Both the position numbers and the translations under genes were made by a program. From positions 1,390,527 to 1,454,526 of the forward strand of contig LNAC01000272.1 in assembly GCA_002007465.1 (NCBI GenBank): a DNA stretch of 64,000 nucleotides, in the 5' to 3' direction. Positions within the stretch are counted from its first letter, which is position 1. The number at the start of each line of letters is the position of its first letter. Below are positions 1 through 8,990 of the stretch, piece after piece. Source of the DNA: Ailurus styani (lineage: Eukaryota; Chordata; Mammalia; Carnivora; Ailuridae). A model generated the notes under the pieces. That model saw only the letters and a program-made list of their open reading frames with translations, was not told the DNA's origin and searched no databases.

Positions 1-2
1 CC

Positions 3-239
3 GGCTCCTCGTCCTCGTCCAGCTCCTCCTCCAGCTCCTCCTCGTCGTCGTCGGGGTTGCGGCGAAAGGGCAGCCGCGACTGCTCCGTGTGCTTCGAGAG
101 CGAAGTGATCGCCGCGCTCGTGCCCTGCGGCCACAACCTCTTCTGCATGGAGTGCGCCAACCGCATCTGCGAGAAGAGCGAGCCCGAGTGCCCGGTCTGC
201 CACACCGCGGTCACTCAGGCCATCCGCATCTTTTCCTGA
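3..239 (+). CDS. MEX3B: MEX3B C-terminus (partial): poly-serine tract plus RING finger
   Basis: This is the 3' end of a MEX3-family gene, encoding an RNA-binding protein with KH domains and a C-terminal RING-type E3 ubiquitin ligase. The reading frame is open from base 3, so the gene starts upstream of the window. Visible residues 2-17 are sixteen consecutive serines encoded by mixed TCC/TCG/AGC codons. A short basic linker follows (LRRKGSRD), then a C3HC4 RING: the CSVC pair at residues 27-30, then Cys-Gly-His, FC, MEC and a final CPVC. The protein ends in AIRIFS, the hallmark MEX3 C-terminus, at a TGA stop (237-239). The TTG at 57 is an internal Leu codon, not a start. The KH domains lie outside the window. 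The paralogue call rests on remembered similarity of the poly-Ser/[11 protein letters not shown] junction to MEX3B; MEX3A, MEX3C and MEX3D are less likely. The family call is near certain. Confidence 0.88.
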
Positions 240-244
240 AGGCG

Positions 245-279
245 GCGCGCGCCTGCGCGCACCCCGCGGGGCCGCGGGG
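245..279 (+). promoter_or_regulatory. Two GC hairpins right after the stop codon
   Basis: GCGCGC at 245-250 can pair with GCGCGC at 255-260 around a 4-nt loop. CCCCGC at 262-267 can pair with GCGGGG at 274-279 around a 6-nt loop. The two stems sit 5 and 22 nt downstream of the TGA in an otherwise AU-rich UTR. The pairing is exact in sequence; any function is inference. Confidence 0.4.
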
Positions 280-1553
280 ACCCCCCTCCCCTCCACCATC
301 GGCCCCGCGCCGCCCGCCGCCCTGGTGCCCCCACCTCCTCCTCCTCCACCCCTGCTCACACTCTGAGATCCGAGAGGAGCTTGGGAAGCTGTAGTATCCG
401 CTCGTTTTTTTTAAATTTTAATTTTTAAACAAAGGAACTTGCCAGGATATCTGCATCAAGAGTACTATAGCCTGGGAAACCCCCGAACCACCTGAAATGC
501 ATGCTCTATAAATAATAGGAACGGCGACATTCTAGTAATGCTAGTTTTTACACTGTACTTCATAGGAAGCTTCCAAAAGAAGAAAACCCCACAAGTTTTC
601 CATTTTCTTAAAGTAGGAAAAAAAATGAACAATAATTATTATGATGAAGATGATAATAATAGTGCTTATGGGATGTGTGGACTGTTTTCGTGTGTTCCCC
701 TTTGTGGCAGGGTTCCTACGATGCTTATTATAGAACACAGTGGATCCTTTTTGAATGTTGTGGAAGGGCCAGGAGTTCCTGTGAAACCAGGATACTGCAG
801 CTTTATAAAAGTTAAACAAACTGTAACATATCTCTTATATATTAAAAACGTTTAAAAGTTTTAAAGAGAAATTGCATTAATACAGATTGAAGTATTTTAT
901 TCTTTTTTGACTTGAAAAATTATATTTCATATTGCAAAGATGTTTACAAGTATTTTAATTTAAGTTCAGTGAACTTTTTTGTAGCTGGGTTAAATCTTTT
1001 TATTTTAGTATGGCCTTATGGCAAAGAACACTGTATTATTTTAATAACCACACAATCGTGACGGAATTACAAAACCATAAAATGTGTAATGTTTTGAACA
1101 GTATTCTGTTGGGATGGAGATTTTATAGGTTCAGACAAATCTTCTAGAAATGCTTCACCCAGCATATTTTCTATTCAGTGATATAAAGCATATTTTATTC
1201 TATATTATTACAAAAAAAAACACGGAAATGTATAAACAGGTCAAAAGGAACTGTTGATGCTTTCTAACATTTGTATAAATAGAATTCAGTGCAAGCTACA
1301 AAAATTCTGTTGGGCCACTATAGTTTTAGTATTTCTATTTTAATACATTTGTTTACCACTTGTTTATGTATATGTAGGTGTTGTTACTTGAGCTTAAATG
1401 TACTTTACTGAGCAAAGTTTAAAAAACAAAGTATATTTTATTTTATGATAAAGGGCCTTTAACCTCATGGTCAAATACTAATATTATATTTGCTGAGACA
1501 AGATTTGAAATTGTATCAAGAGTTTTATTTTTCTGACATTTAAAGTTCTACAT

Positions 1554-1615
1554 AATAAAGGTAAAACTTAAGTAATGGTGCTACTTCATTTTTTAAGTAT
1601 TTCTATATAAATAAA
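1554..1615 (+). terminator. MEX3B: Tandem polyadenylation signals of MEX3B
   Basis: Two canonical AATAAA hexamers lie at 1554-1559 and 1610-1615. The second is followed about 20 nt later by a GT-rich stretch (about 1634-1655) that fits a downstream element for CstF binding. This makes cleavage around 1625-1635 most likely, with the first signal as an alternative end about 55 nt shorter. Confidence 0.75.
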
Positions 1616-1639
1616 ATATTGAAGAAAATCTATCTCGTG

Positions 1640-3645
1640 TGGTGAGTTGGTTTTGTTTTAAGCCCCTTGGAGTCCACCTGTGTAAATTACTCTTAAGTGA
1701 TGAGCGAAAAAGTATACGTTCCGGGCATAGGATGTCAGTATTTTATCAATGGAATGGGCTTTAAGGATAGGGCGGAGTTGTATTGAGCTGGATCTATAGG
1801 CCGTGGGTAACGGTATTTTTTTAAAATTGCAATTTCCTGCTGAATCAGGGCTTGCTTCTCCCCGGGACACAGTGGGCACAGTGCCTGGGGCCCGTGATAC
1901 CTTTGGGGGTGGGCGGAGGGGAGGCCCAGGAAAATGTTTGATTTCTTTTAAAATTAGAAGAAAGAAAACCCAAAGGAAATGAAATGATTCAAAGGAAATA
2001 TTTTAATTTTCAGGTCCACAAGAAACTATTAATTAAAATCTGCCTGAAACACTAATAAAATATTAGAGTATTTAAAGTGATATCAAAAATCAATTCTAAT
2101 ATCGATATTTTTTCGTGGGAAGAAACCCACGAAAGCAAAAATGCCTGGGGTCCAGCAATGTTAGGATCCCACCCCGCGTGGCCCCTTCAGGGTAGAGAGG
2201 GCCTCCGGGCTGTGCCTGCTGCCATCAGTGTCCACCGAGAGTCACTTCCTTCGGGGAAGCCACGCAATGAGCAATGACCGTTTGTGCTTGCAGAGGACCT
2301 AGCTGGATTTCAGGACCCATCTTAAGAGGCTTCTGCTGAGAGGGCAGGCTAATTGGTGTTGACAGGCTGAGGGTGTTAACCGCTTGTTGTTGTTTGAGAC
2401 AAGTTTTTGTTTGCTTTTTGGCACGCTACACCTGTTCCCTGGCTGTGGCGTTTTGTCAACCAATGGAGCCGCTGGGCTTTCACTTGACCTGAACTCTTGT
2501 CTTCTAGAGAGTATTTAGAAATGACCAGAGCATGCCACTGAGTTTCCAGCAATCTTTTCCAGCTGAGTCGCCCCTGGAGAGCAGTGTCTGCTCCGGAATG
2601 TGGCAGGCTTTTGTTGTAATCTGTGCTGACGGCTAGCACTTAGCAGGTGAGGCCAAACAGGGTTACAACCTGTACTGGTGGGTGGCTCCTGTTTTCTTTC
2701 TGTATTAAATTTTGTTTGTCCAGAAATTTAGTCATGTTGTAGCCCCTGATTTGTTTGGTTGAAATACTGCCCTGTAAAGGCAGGAGGCTGGAATTCGGGG
2801 TGGGAAGGGAAAAAGGAGTGGCCCAGCTTGGGAAATTTCTGGCATCATCTCCAACTCTGGAACGTTCCCAGACGGTGTTTACCCCCTTTCTTCTCCCTCA
2901 AGCACTGGAGGTTGGCCGAGGCCTGGCGAGCAGCTATATCCCAGTCCAAATCCACCTTTCCTGTGAGCTGTTCGGAAATGCCTAGAACAGAACCACGATT
3001 CTTTTTACACTTACTTCTTTAGCAATGTAACTCTGCTTTCTGCTTTAGCTGAATGATGACAGGGAAGGCAAGCAGAGAAGAAAAGCTTTGACTTGAGTTT
3101 CTCATGGGCTCTTACCCAGGGAGAGATTGTTGTGGTCCATATGCTGCTTTGGGACAAAGAAAAAAAAAGATCAGAACTCAAGGCCGCTGACATCCCTTTG
3201 GATGGCCCATATTTCTCTGCGGTGAGAGGTTCCCTTTGTTGACATGAAGTTTGGGGATGTATTATTAATAAACGTCGGTTTCTTAGGAGAAAGAGTTTTC
3301 TCTCTTTTAAACCGTTGGCTTTCCCTGCAGGGCAGGCCCTTGTCACCCGCACAGGATGTGGAAAATGCTAGTGGTATCAGATTGCCTTAGCTTTGAATCC
3401 AAGACCCGGCTCTGTCCCTTTCCCCAGATGCCCCAAATGGGGAGCATGGAGGTGGCCCCTGGCTGCGGAGGTGACAGCCCTCCAGCTGGAGAGAGAGATG
3501 CCACATTCCTGCTCCAGACTGGCAGCCCCTTCCCTTTCTGCTTTTACACCCCTCCCAAATCTTTCTGCAGTAACAAAATGCCAGTGAACAGGCATCTCCC
3601 CCCCACGCCCGCCACCGACCCCCACCCTCATTTCTTTATGGACAC
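1640..3645. other. Unique intergenic sequence downstream of MEX3B
   Basis: No recognised repeat, RNA gene or convincing exon. The short open frames here lack domain-like composition and overlap on both strands. GC content is moderate and mixed. Confidence 0.5.
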
Positions 3646-3649
3646 TAGT

Positions 3650-3829
3650 AGTACTCAACTGGGGTGGGGGTGTCTTTGTACCCCCCCAATTTAGGCATCT
3701 GGGGACATTTTCGGGTATGACAACTGGGGTTAGTGCTCGTGGTGTCTGGGGGGTAGTGGCCAGGGATGTTCTTAAATGCCCTACAAGGCACAGCAAGGAA
3801 TTATGCCGCCCAGGCTTTGAGAAACCCCA
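3650..3829 (+). mobile_element. MER20 (hAT-Charlie, non-autonomous DNA transposon)
   Basis: Recognised by the order of diagnostic segments: a TACTCAACTGGGG start, a run of Cs after GTCTTTGTA, CATCTGGGGACATTTT, a TGACAACTGGGG block, GTGGCCAGGGATG, and a GAGAAACCCC end. It is clearly diverged, as expected for an ancient mammalian element. MER20 copies are known to carry transcription-factor sites in some tissues; no such role is shown here. Confidence 0.8.
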
Positions 3830-4849
3830 GATGTAGACAAAGCAAATGTATCTTCCCTGCTGTTTATTCGCTGCCTTGAAATTGGTGATGTTCTTGTGAC
3901 GTTTAGATGCATAAACATTGACCCTCAGCCATGTTCTGGGGTGATCTACTCCCCAGGGTAGCTCCAAGGATATCAGGAATATGGTGAGGGAGCCCACAGC
4001 TGATGCCCGTGCTCTGGGGGGGGGGGCGGCGGGGGGGGAAGGAATTAAAGAACTCCTCTATTCACCAAAGAGGGGTAGTTGCACCCGATTAATAATGATA
4101 CGTTCCCAGCACTTTCTTTCCCCTTCTCTCCCATGCTCCTTACCACAAGCCACACGGGAGGCACCGCTGACATTTTCCTAGGCCTGTTTGTGGTGAAATG
4201 CAAATGCTCAAGATGCAGTCCAGGCAAACATGAACCTGGGTTTTCTCACTCCAGCCTGTGCTCTTTCTGCCTTGTCAGGGTGAAATCGTTTTGTGGAGGA
4301 TTCTGGGAACGGATCAGGTACTGACCACTCTTCCTCTTTCCCTATTTCCTGGGTCCCTCTTATCCTGCCCCAGGTGGCTCTTGGGAAAAAGCTACATTAT
4401 CATCAGTGGCTTTCAGAGATGAGGCCAGGCAGAGCCTTTATCTCTTAAGCCCTATCTTTCCAGGGAGTGTGGACAAACTTGCCCCCGCTCAAGGGGGTCC
4501 TGGGCCTGCAGGCCGGTGTGGCGCTGGTAGGAGCTGTCCTTAAGGCTTCATGGGGACAAGGTAGCTTGGGAAGAGGTAGAATTTGTATGGGCTTCGATCC
4601 CTCTCGCCGTCAGAAGGTCATTCCCCGGTCGGCTAGGGGACAAGGGCCCTTCTAGTGCTGAGTGTTGCCTGCTGTTTACCTTCCTCCCTCCCCCGATCCA
4701 GTCAAAACCTGACCTCATCCCCACTGGTGATGCTTAAGGTGTTAAGCACCCCCTATTTTCCCGGAAGGTGAAAGTGAGGTGGGGGGAGTTAGGCCTCCCT
4801 GTGTGAATGCAGCCATCACCGTGCCCACCCAGCCCAGCGGGGTGGGTAT
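3830..4849. other. Unique intergenic sequence with one poly-G tract
   Basis: No recognised repeat or exon apart from the poly-G block annotated separately. Confidence 0.5.
4016..4038 (+). repeat. Poly-G tract (potential G-quadruplex)
   Basis: Eleven Gs at 4016-4026, then C, GG, C and eight Gs to 4038. The runs are long enough to fold into a G-quadruplex. The length may also be affected by sequencing error in the homopolymer. Confidence 0.6.
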
Positions 4850-4990
4850 GAGGAAACCCATTTCAAAGACAAGGAGACTGAGTTGTTCAGCCGTTAAATG
4901 GCGTACCTAAGGCCACACGGTCAATAAACACTGGACTAGGATTCCACCCTGGGCCTATCTGAATCCAAAGCTCCTATCTTGACTGCTTCA
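4850..4990 (-). mobile_element. MIR SINE
   Basis: Reverse complement of the MIR core and tail: GAGGAAACC, then a GGAGACTGAG block, a TAAGGCCACACGGTC block and ACTAGGATTCCACCCTGGG. Ancient, shared by mammals, decayed. Confidence 0.75.
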
Positions 4991-5790
4991 GAAAAATGGC
5001 TTTTATAGGAGGTATTTTCAGGAAAGTGAGCACTCATTCATCACACAACCATCAAGCACGGGGAGGATGGTTCTTTCCTATTGATAAGTGTAACTGATTT
5101 GAAAGACGGAGCAAGGGCCTAGTTGCTCTCCTGACTCCAGGCCACACGCCCAGGCTGCTGAGGGGAACCAAGGACACGAATAGCGGGTCATACGCGCACA
5201 GGGATCTCTTGGTGACGTGTTTTCCAAAGCCTTGTGATCGCTTGGCTGTTTTGTGACCAATCGAACGGTGAACATTAAGCTAATTCTGGAACACAGTCTT
5301 CCCAGGTACACCAAAATATATACATTTGATGAGGATAAAATGAGCACAGAATACTCTAAAAAAAAAATCCTCCATAAAAATGTCACCTGAACTAATTGAG
5401 ACAGTGGCAAAAAGATGCCAAACCCCCGCCTGAAGAGTAAACTGTAATCAGCTGTTTGGTTTCCAGAATGTGAAGGTCTTTGTCTGTTTTCTCTGGCTGG
5501 CTTCCTTTTCTGGGTCATTCGTGGGGCCTCGTAGGGTGTGGGCGTGGCCTGAGCAGGTATGAGAGGTGAGGTGCTGGTCTCCGCATCAGTCTGGAGTGTC
5601 CGTTCCATCCGGAGCACGTGTCTTCACGGGAGGTGTGGGTGGGACAAACAGCAGGTTTGCAACTCTGCTCCTCTGGGGGAGGAGAGAGGGCTCCCTTCCT
5701 TCCACAAGGATCAGACACGCTGAACCCCTCTTTTGGGCTTGAGGGCACCTATACCTCCTTCCACGGCAGCACAATTGTGCGTTGACTTGT
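4991..5790. other. Unique intergenic sequence
   Basis: No repeat or gene recognised. A 179-codon open frame on the minus strand (5078-5617) has no recognisable domain and no splice or promoter context, so I treat it as chance. Confidence 0.5.
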
Positions 5791-5794
5791 CTTC

Positions 5795-5920
5795 CTGCCC
5801 CACTAGGCTGAGTATGCCTTGAGGGCAGGGGTCTCGTCCTTCCATCTCTGAGCCGCCAACACCCGACCCAGAGCCCACAAGAGTACTCAGTGCACCCTTG
5901 GAAAATTAGTGACAAAAGGC
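5795..5920 (+). mobile_element. L2 3'-end fragment
   Basis: Contains the L2-like order CCCCACTAGGCTGAGTATGCC, TTGAGGGCAGGGGTCTCGTC and CCCAGAGCCCACAAGAGTACTCAG, matching the L2 tail that ends in a 'used for N months/yearly cases' type low-complexity end. Short and diverged. Confidence 0.55.
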
Positions 5921-5929
5921 TGTTTTACT

Positions 5930-6760
5930 TGAAATAACCTACATGCCCATCAACAGGGGATTTGTTTATTCAGTTCTATAACCTGTGCATAGGGGACTTG
6001 TACATGCTCTAATAAACAGAAAGCCCACCTTGATATCTGTAGGACGAAATGCAAAAGATAGGCTTTTGGAAAAAGCAAAGTTTTGTATGCACAGAAAAGT
6101 TTCCGAGGCTATCATGATCGGCAGCCTTCGAGCTGGCCCTCAGTGATCCCCACCTCCCGAGGATCACCCCTTGAGGAGTCCCCCTCCCCCTCGAGTGATG
6201 GTTGGACTTCGTGTCTTGCTTCTGATGAACAGAATACGGCCCAAGGGATGGGATGTGACATCTGAAGTTAGGTCATAAAAAGACTATGGCTTCTCTGTTG
6301 GTTTCAACCTCTCAGAGGGTTCACTCCAGATAGAGCCGTGTCCTGCGGCAGCCCTGAGAAAGAAAGATCCACGGGGTGAGGAACCCACGGGGAGTCTCTG
6401 GCCATGAGGAACTGAGGTTCTCGGCCCAGGAGCCTGTTAGGAATTGGAGCCAGCCTACAATCATGAGAATGAGCTTGGAAGCAGAGGCTCCCTAGGTTGA
6501 GTTTTGAGATGAGACCACAGCTCTGGCCACGGCATGTCGACCACACCCTGGCAGAGACCTTGTCAGAGATTTCCAGTGGATTTCCAGATTTCTTGATTCC
6601 TGAACCACAGGAACTGTGAGACAGTAAACACGTTATGTATGAAGTGTCCAAATTTTAGGGCATTTTGTTATATAGAAATAGAAGACTATATAGATATGCA
6701 ATTAACTGTTGAATAGTGGTCATCCTTGGAGGATAAGATGGATAGTTGGGGGTGGTGAGA
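5930..6760 (+). mobile_element. Old L1 (L1M) 3' end, split by an LTR
   Basis: The segment 5930-6112 (ATGCCCATCAACAGGGGATT through a GTACATGC block and an AAAAAGCAAAG block) matches the C-terminal ORF2/3' UTR of old L1s. The continuation (AGACTATATAGATATGCAAT through GTGGTCATCCTTGGAGG) resumes near 6650, after the LTR at 6115-6645. The LTR therefore inserted into an existing L1. Confidence 0.6.
6115..6645 (+). mobile_element. Solitary LTR of ERVL-MaLR type
   Basis: Diagnostic pieces in plus orientation are GAACAGAATACGGCCCAAG, a GTGACATCTGAAGTTAGGTC block, a GGTGAGGAACC block, GAGCTTGGAAGCAGAGGCTC and a 3' end with CACAGGAACTGTGAGACAGT plus AAACACGTTA. This is the usual 3' half of a MaLR-class (MLT1-like) LTR. 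No internal retroviral sequence is attached, so it is a solo LTR. The subfamily is not assigned. Confidence 0.6.
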
Positions 6761-6915
6761 GAACACTGGCTCTGCCACTCTGTGGAACGTGGGAAAATTA
6801 TTCAACTTCTCTAGGCCTCAGTTTCGTCATCTGTGAAATGGGAGTGATAATAGTCATGTTATTACTATTAATGAAGTGTTGCCCTGAGGAGCATTTAAGA
6901 TAATGTGTGGCTTAT
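6758..6915 (+). mobile_element. MIR SINE
   Basis: Good match to the MIR order: CTGGCTCTGCCACT, a GTGGGAAAATTATTCAACTT block, CTAGGCCTCAGTTTCGTCATC, TGTGAAATGGGAGTGATAAT. Plus orientation. Confidence 0.85.
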
Positions 6916-6960
6916 GGAAGGGCTATCTATCACTGTCTGTTAATCCATATGTTTGATTTA

Positions 6961-6977
6961 TGGATTTTTTTCATTTT
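6961..6977. repeat. Left target-site duplication of the U4 insertion
   Basis: TGGATTTTTTTCATTTT; repeated at 7041-7058 with one extra T. The TTTT at its right end overlaps the last AAAA of the U4 copy, suggesting priming of the U4 RNA at an internal A-run by base pairing with the T-rich nick. Confidence 0.9.
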
Positions 6978-7041
6978 CAATTAGCAATAATCGCGCCTCG
7001 GATAAACCTCATTGGCTACGATACTGCCACTGCGCAAAGCT
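6974..7041 (-). pseudogene. RNU4 pseudogene: Truncated U4 snRNA retropseudogene
   Basis: On the minus strand the sequence starts at 7041 with AGCTTTGCGCAGTGGCAGTA, continues through the U6-pairing stem region and 5' stem-loop, and stops after GCTAATTGAAAA. This is the first 68 nt of U4 snRNA (full length about 145 nt) with no mismatch that I can identify from memory. The 3' half, including the Sm site and terminal stem-loops, is absent, so it cannot make functional U4. Near-identical 17/18-bp direct repeats flank it (6961-6977 and 7041-7058), the mark of L1-mediated insertion. No PSE/DSE promoter is expected for such a copy. Confidence 0.93.
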
Positions 7042-7058
7042 GGATTTTTTTTCATTTT
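7041..7058. repeat. Right target-site duplication of the U4 insertion
   Basis: TGG followed by A, eight Ts, CATTTT. Same as 6961-6977 except for one T-run length difference. Its first T is also the complement of the U4 5' A. Confidence 0.9.
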
Positions 7059-7274
7059 ATATCTCATGACCTTTAGGTTTTTTTCTACTATATAATTACA
7101 TTATTTTCGTAGGTCAAAAATAATTTGAAAAATTCGAAGCGGGATGCATGAGTGGCGTTAGTCCATTTTGCCTGGGCCGAATCTTCCACAGGGGAGCGTT
7201 TTGATGGGCAATGTATCTGTAAGAGCAATATAATGCCATTATTTTATTTTGTATAGGAGACCTCACACTTTTCA

Positions 7275-7450
7275 AAACGCTTTTATTTAAATGACCTCAC
7301 AGCAGTCTCCCGAGGAGGCAGATAATGTGGATATCATTATTGCCCTCCTTTTACAGCCCAGGAAGCCGCGCTTAAATGCCTTGCCGGACAGGGAGTCACT
7401 GGTGAAGTGGAGACTAGAGATTTCTGGAAACCAAGATCTTCCTCACCGTG
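7275..7450 (-). mobile_element. MIR SINE
   Basis: Reverse-complement MIR: a CCTCACAGCAGTCTCCCGAGG block, ATCATTATTGCCC, CTTTTACAGCCCAGGAAGCC, then GTCACTGGTGAAGTGGAGAC. Decayed. Confidence 0.7.
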
Positions 7451-7825
7451 CGCGGTGCGGATAGGTGGAAAACTGCGTTTACAGAATATCCAGAAGTGAC
7501 TCCGGTGTGTTAGGAGTACATTTAATATACTGCTTACCGAAAATATCTCACCCTACCATCCAGGGATTTAGAATCCAGTAAAAAACCCATTTCTCATTAA
7601 AACCATGATGGCATTGCCTTCACATTCCTTTATCACTTGGGAGGCACTTCGACAGCAGTGCACGGCCCTGCAAGACAATTATCCCTGGGAAGCTCCCTAC
7701 AAGCATCTGATCACAGCCACACCTATATGGGGGACCTCCAGATAGGCTCATTCATCCACACTTCCTGCTCAGTAAACTGCTAAACTTATCCCTTGAGGTG
7801 CCTACATGAGGGCAGCCTGGAAAAG
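7451..7825. other. Unique sequence
   Basis: No repeat or gene recognised. Confidence 0.45.
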
Positions 7826-7827
7826 TC

Positions 7828-7925
7828 ATCTAAAATAAAAATTCCCAGATCCACCCCTTGAAAATCAATACCTTTTGGAGGAGCCTAGGAGTCTGCAGGT
7901 TGAACAAAATCCCTACACCCATCAG
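7828..7925 (-). mobile_element. Possible MER5-group hAT fragment
   Basis: AAAAATTCCCAGATCCACCC, followed by a GGAGCCTAGGAGTCTGCA block, resembles the central part of MER5/MER58-type elements. Short and diverged; weak call. Confidence 0.35.
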
Positions 7926-8279
7926 TTGGGCTGGTTAGTTTGAGATGTAAATATATACTTCGGACAACCGTGCAGGTTGCTGTGGAAAAGAAGGAAACCT
8001 TTTAATTTGTACTGATATTAAACAATCTCCAATATGTATTATTAAGAGAAAAAATTGAGATGAAGTATCATATATATATAGTATGCTATATTTGTATTAA
8101 AATTATCTATGGAGGCATACATGCAAGTATCATTGTGTGTATATAGAATATTCCTCTGAAGAGGGAGACTGGGGGTCAGGAGTCGGGCTGGGGAGAGGCT
8201 TACGTTTTGTTGTATATGTCCCACTCCAAACTATTTTTCTTTAATTGATGATGTATCAGTGTTGGTTCATTGCCTGTGA

Positions 8280-8503
8280 GAAATGCACCACACGGGGGGC
8301 GCCTGGGTGGCTCAGTGGCTTAAAGCCTCTGCCTTCGGCTCGGGTCATGATCTCAGGGTCCTGGGATCGAGCCCCGCATCGGGCTCTCTGCTTAGCAGGG
8401 AGCCTGCTTCCTCCTCTCTCTCTGCCTGCCTCTCTGCCTACTTGTGATCTCTCTCTCTCTGTCAAATAAATAAATAAAATTAAAAAAAAAGAAATGCACC
8501 ACA
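8280..8503. repeat. 13-bp TSD pair around the young SINE
   Basis: GAAATGCACCACA at 8280-8292 and 8491-8503, identical on both sides. The right copy is followed by T instead of C, consistent with the duplication boundary. Confidence 0.93.
8294..8490 (+). mobile_element. Full-length young CAN-SINE (musteloid type)
   Basis: tRNA-derived SINE starting GGGGGGCGCCTGGGTGG. The pol III A box lies at 8308-8318 (TGGCTCAGTGG) and the B box at 8364-8374 (GGATCGAGCCC). The body carries the TCTGCCTGCCTCTCTGCCTA block, a CT repeat, and the AAATAAATAAATAAAAT plus A9 tail. It is flanked by a perfect 13-bp duplication, GAAATGCACCACA, at 8280-8292 and 8491-8503. The intact boxes and perfect duplication point to a recent insertion. 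Confidence 0.95.
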
Positions 8504-8603
8504 TGGACATGGGCTATCGATGGTGGAGAAGCTGTGCGTGAGTGTGAGGGAGGGGGTATGTGCGAACTCTCCGGATAGATTCTTCTTTAAAGACTTTATT
8601 ATT

Positions 8604-8796
8604 TATTTTTTTTAAAGATTTTATTTATTTGAGAGAGAGAGACAGAGCACACAAGCAGGTAGAGGGGCAGAGGGAGAGGGAAAAGCAGACTCTCTGCTGA
8701 GCAGGGAGGCCAATGTGGGGATCAATCCCAGGACCCCGAGATCATGGCCTGAGCTGAAGGCAGACACTTAACCGACGGAGCCACCCAGGCGCCCCC
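8604..8796 (-). mobile_element. CAN-SINE inserted in an older SINE
   Basis: Minus-strand SINE reading from GGGCGCCTGGGTGGCTC (near 8796) to a poly-T/AAAGATTTTATTTATTT tail near 8610. It carries more substitutions than the copy at 8294. It splits the tail of another SINE: AAAGACTTTATT at 8589-8600 reappears as AAAGACATTATT at 8797-8808. Confidence 0.88.
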
Positions 8797-8902
8797 AAAG
8801 ACATTATTTTTTAGCTCATCTCTACGTCCAATGGGGGACTCGAACTCACAACCCCGAAATCAAGACTCGTGTGCTCTACTGACTGAGCCAGCCAGGTGCC
8901 CC
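8797..8902 (-). mobile_element. Older carnivore tRNA-type SINE, 5' part
   Basis: Reverse complement of an older CAN-SINE subfamily: AGCTCATCTCTACGTCCAAT, then CTCGAACTCACAACCCC and a GAGCCAGCCAGGTGCCCCC end. Its A-rich tail end is at 8589-8603, separated by the younger SINE. Confidence 0.85.
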
Positions 8903-8990
8903 CGACTCCTTCTACTTTCTTGCTAAACTTCACCATGAACCTAAAATTACTCAAAGGAATAGTTTGTGAATTAAAAAAACATTTTGAAGT

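Larger units (their letters stand above)
240..1632 (+). other. MEX3B: MEX3B 3' untranslated region
   Basis: The sequence from the TGA stop to the predicted cleavage point is about 1.4 kb with no intron signals. The first 120 bases are extremely GC-rich. From about 400 onward it becomes strongly AU-rich, with many TTTTA/ATTTA stretches, typical of 3' UTRs of regulated, short-lived mRNAs. It ends just after two polyadenylation signals and a GT-rich element. The UTR end is inferred from those signals, not from transcript data. A 105-codon open frame at 538-855 lies inside it; nothing in it looks like a protein domain. Confidence 0.75.
7960..8990 (+). mobile_element. Old L1 3' UTR, interrupted by SINEs
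   Basis: 7960-8279, 8504-8586 and 8903-8990 together read like an old L1 3' end: AAAGAAGGAAACC, then an AAACAATCTCCAATATGTAT block, later TTTCTTGCTAAACTTCACCA and AAATTACTCAAAGGAATAGT. The SINEs at 8294-8490 and 8589-8902 interrupt it. Confidence 0.5.

Noticed and set aside
57..239. A complete 60-residue protein starting at 57
   Set aside because: The first codon is TTG, and the frame is open to the window edge through a serine tract. It is the end of MEX3B, not a separate short gene.
538..855. 105-codon open frame in the MEX3B 3' UTR
   Set aside because: AU-rich UTR composition, no domain, and no reason for reinitiation.
3377..3997. 206-codon open frame on the minus strand
   Set aside because: It crosses a MER20 transposon, shows no domain and has no splice or promoter context.
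6974..7041. Functional U4 gene
   Set aside because: Half the RNA is missing, including the Sm site, and target duplications show a retrocopy.
8294..8490. tRNA gene (A and B boxes present)
   Set aside because: The boxes belong to a SINE; there is no cloverleaf and the SINE body, tail and duplication explain it.
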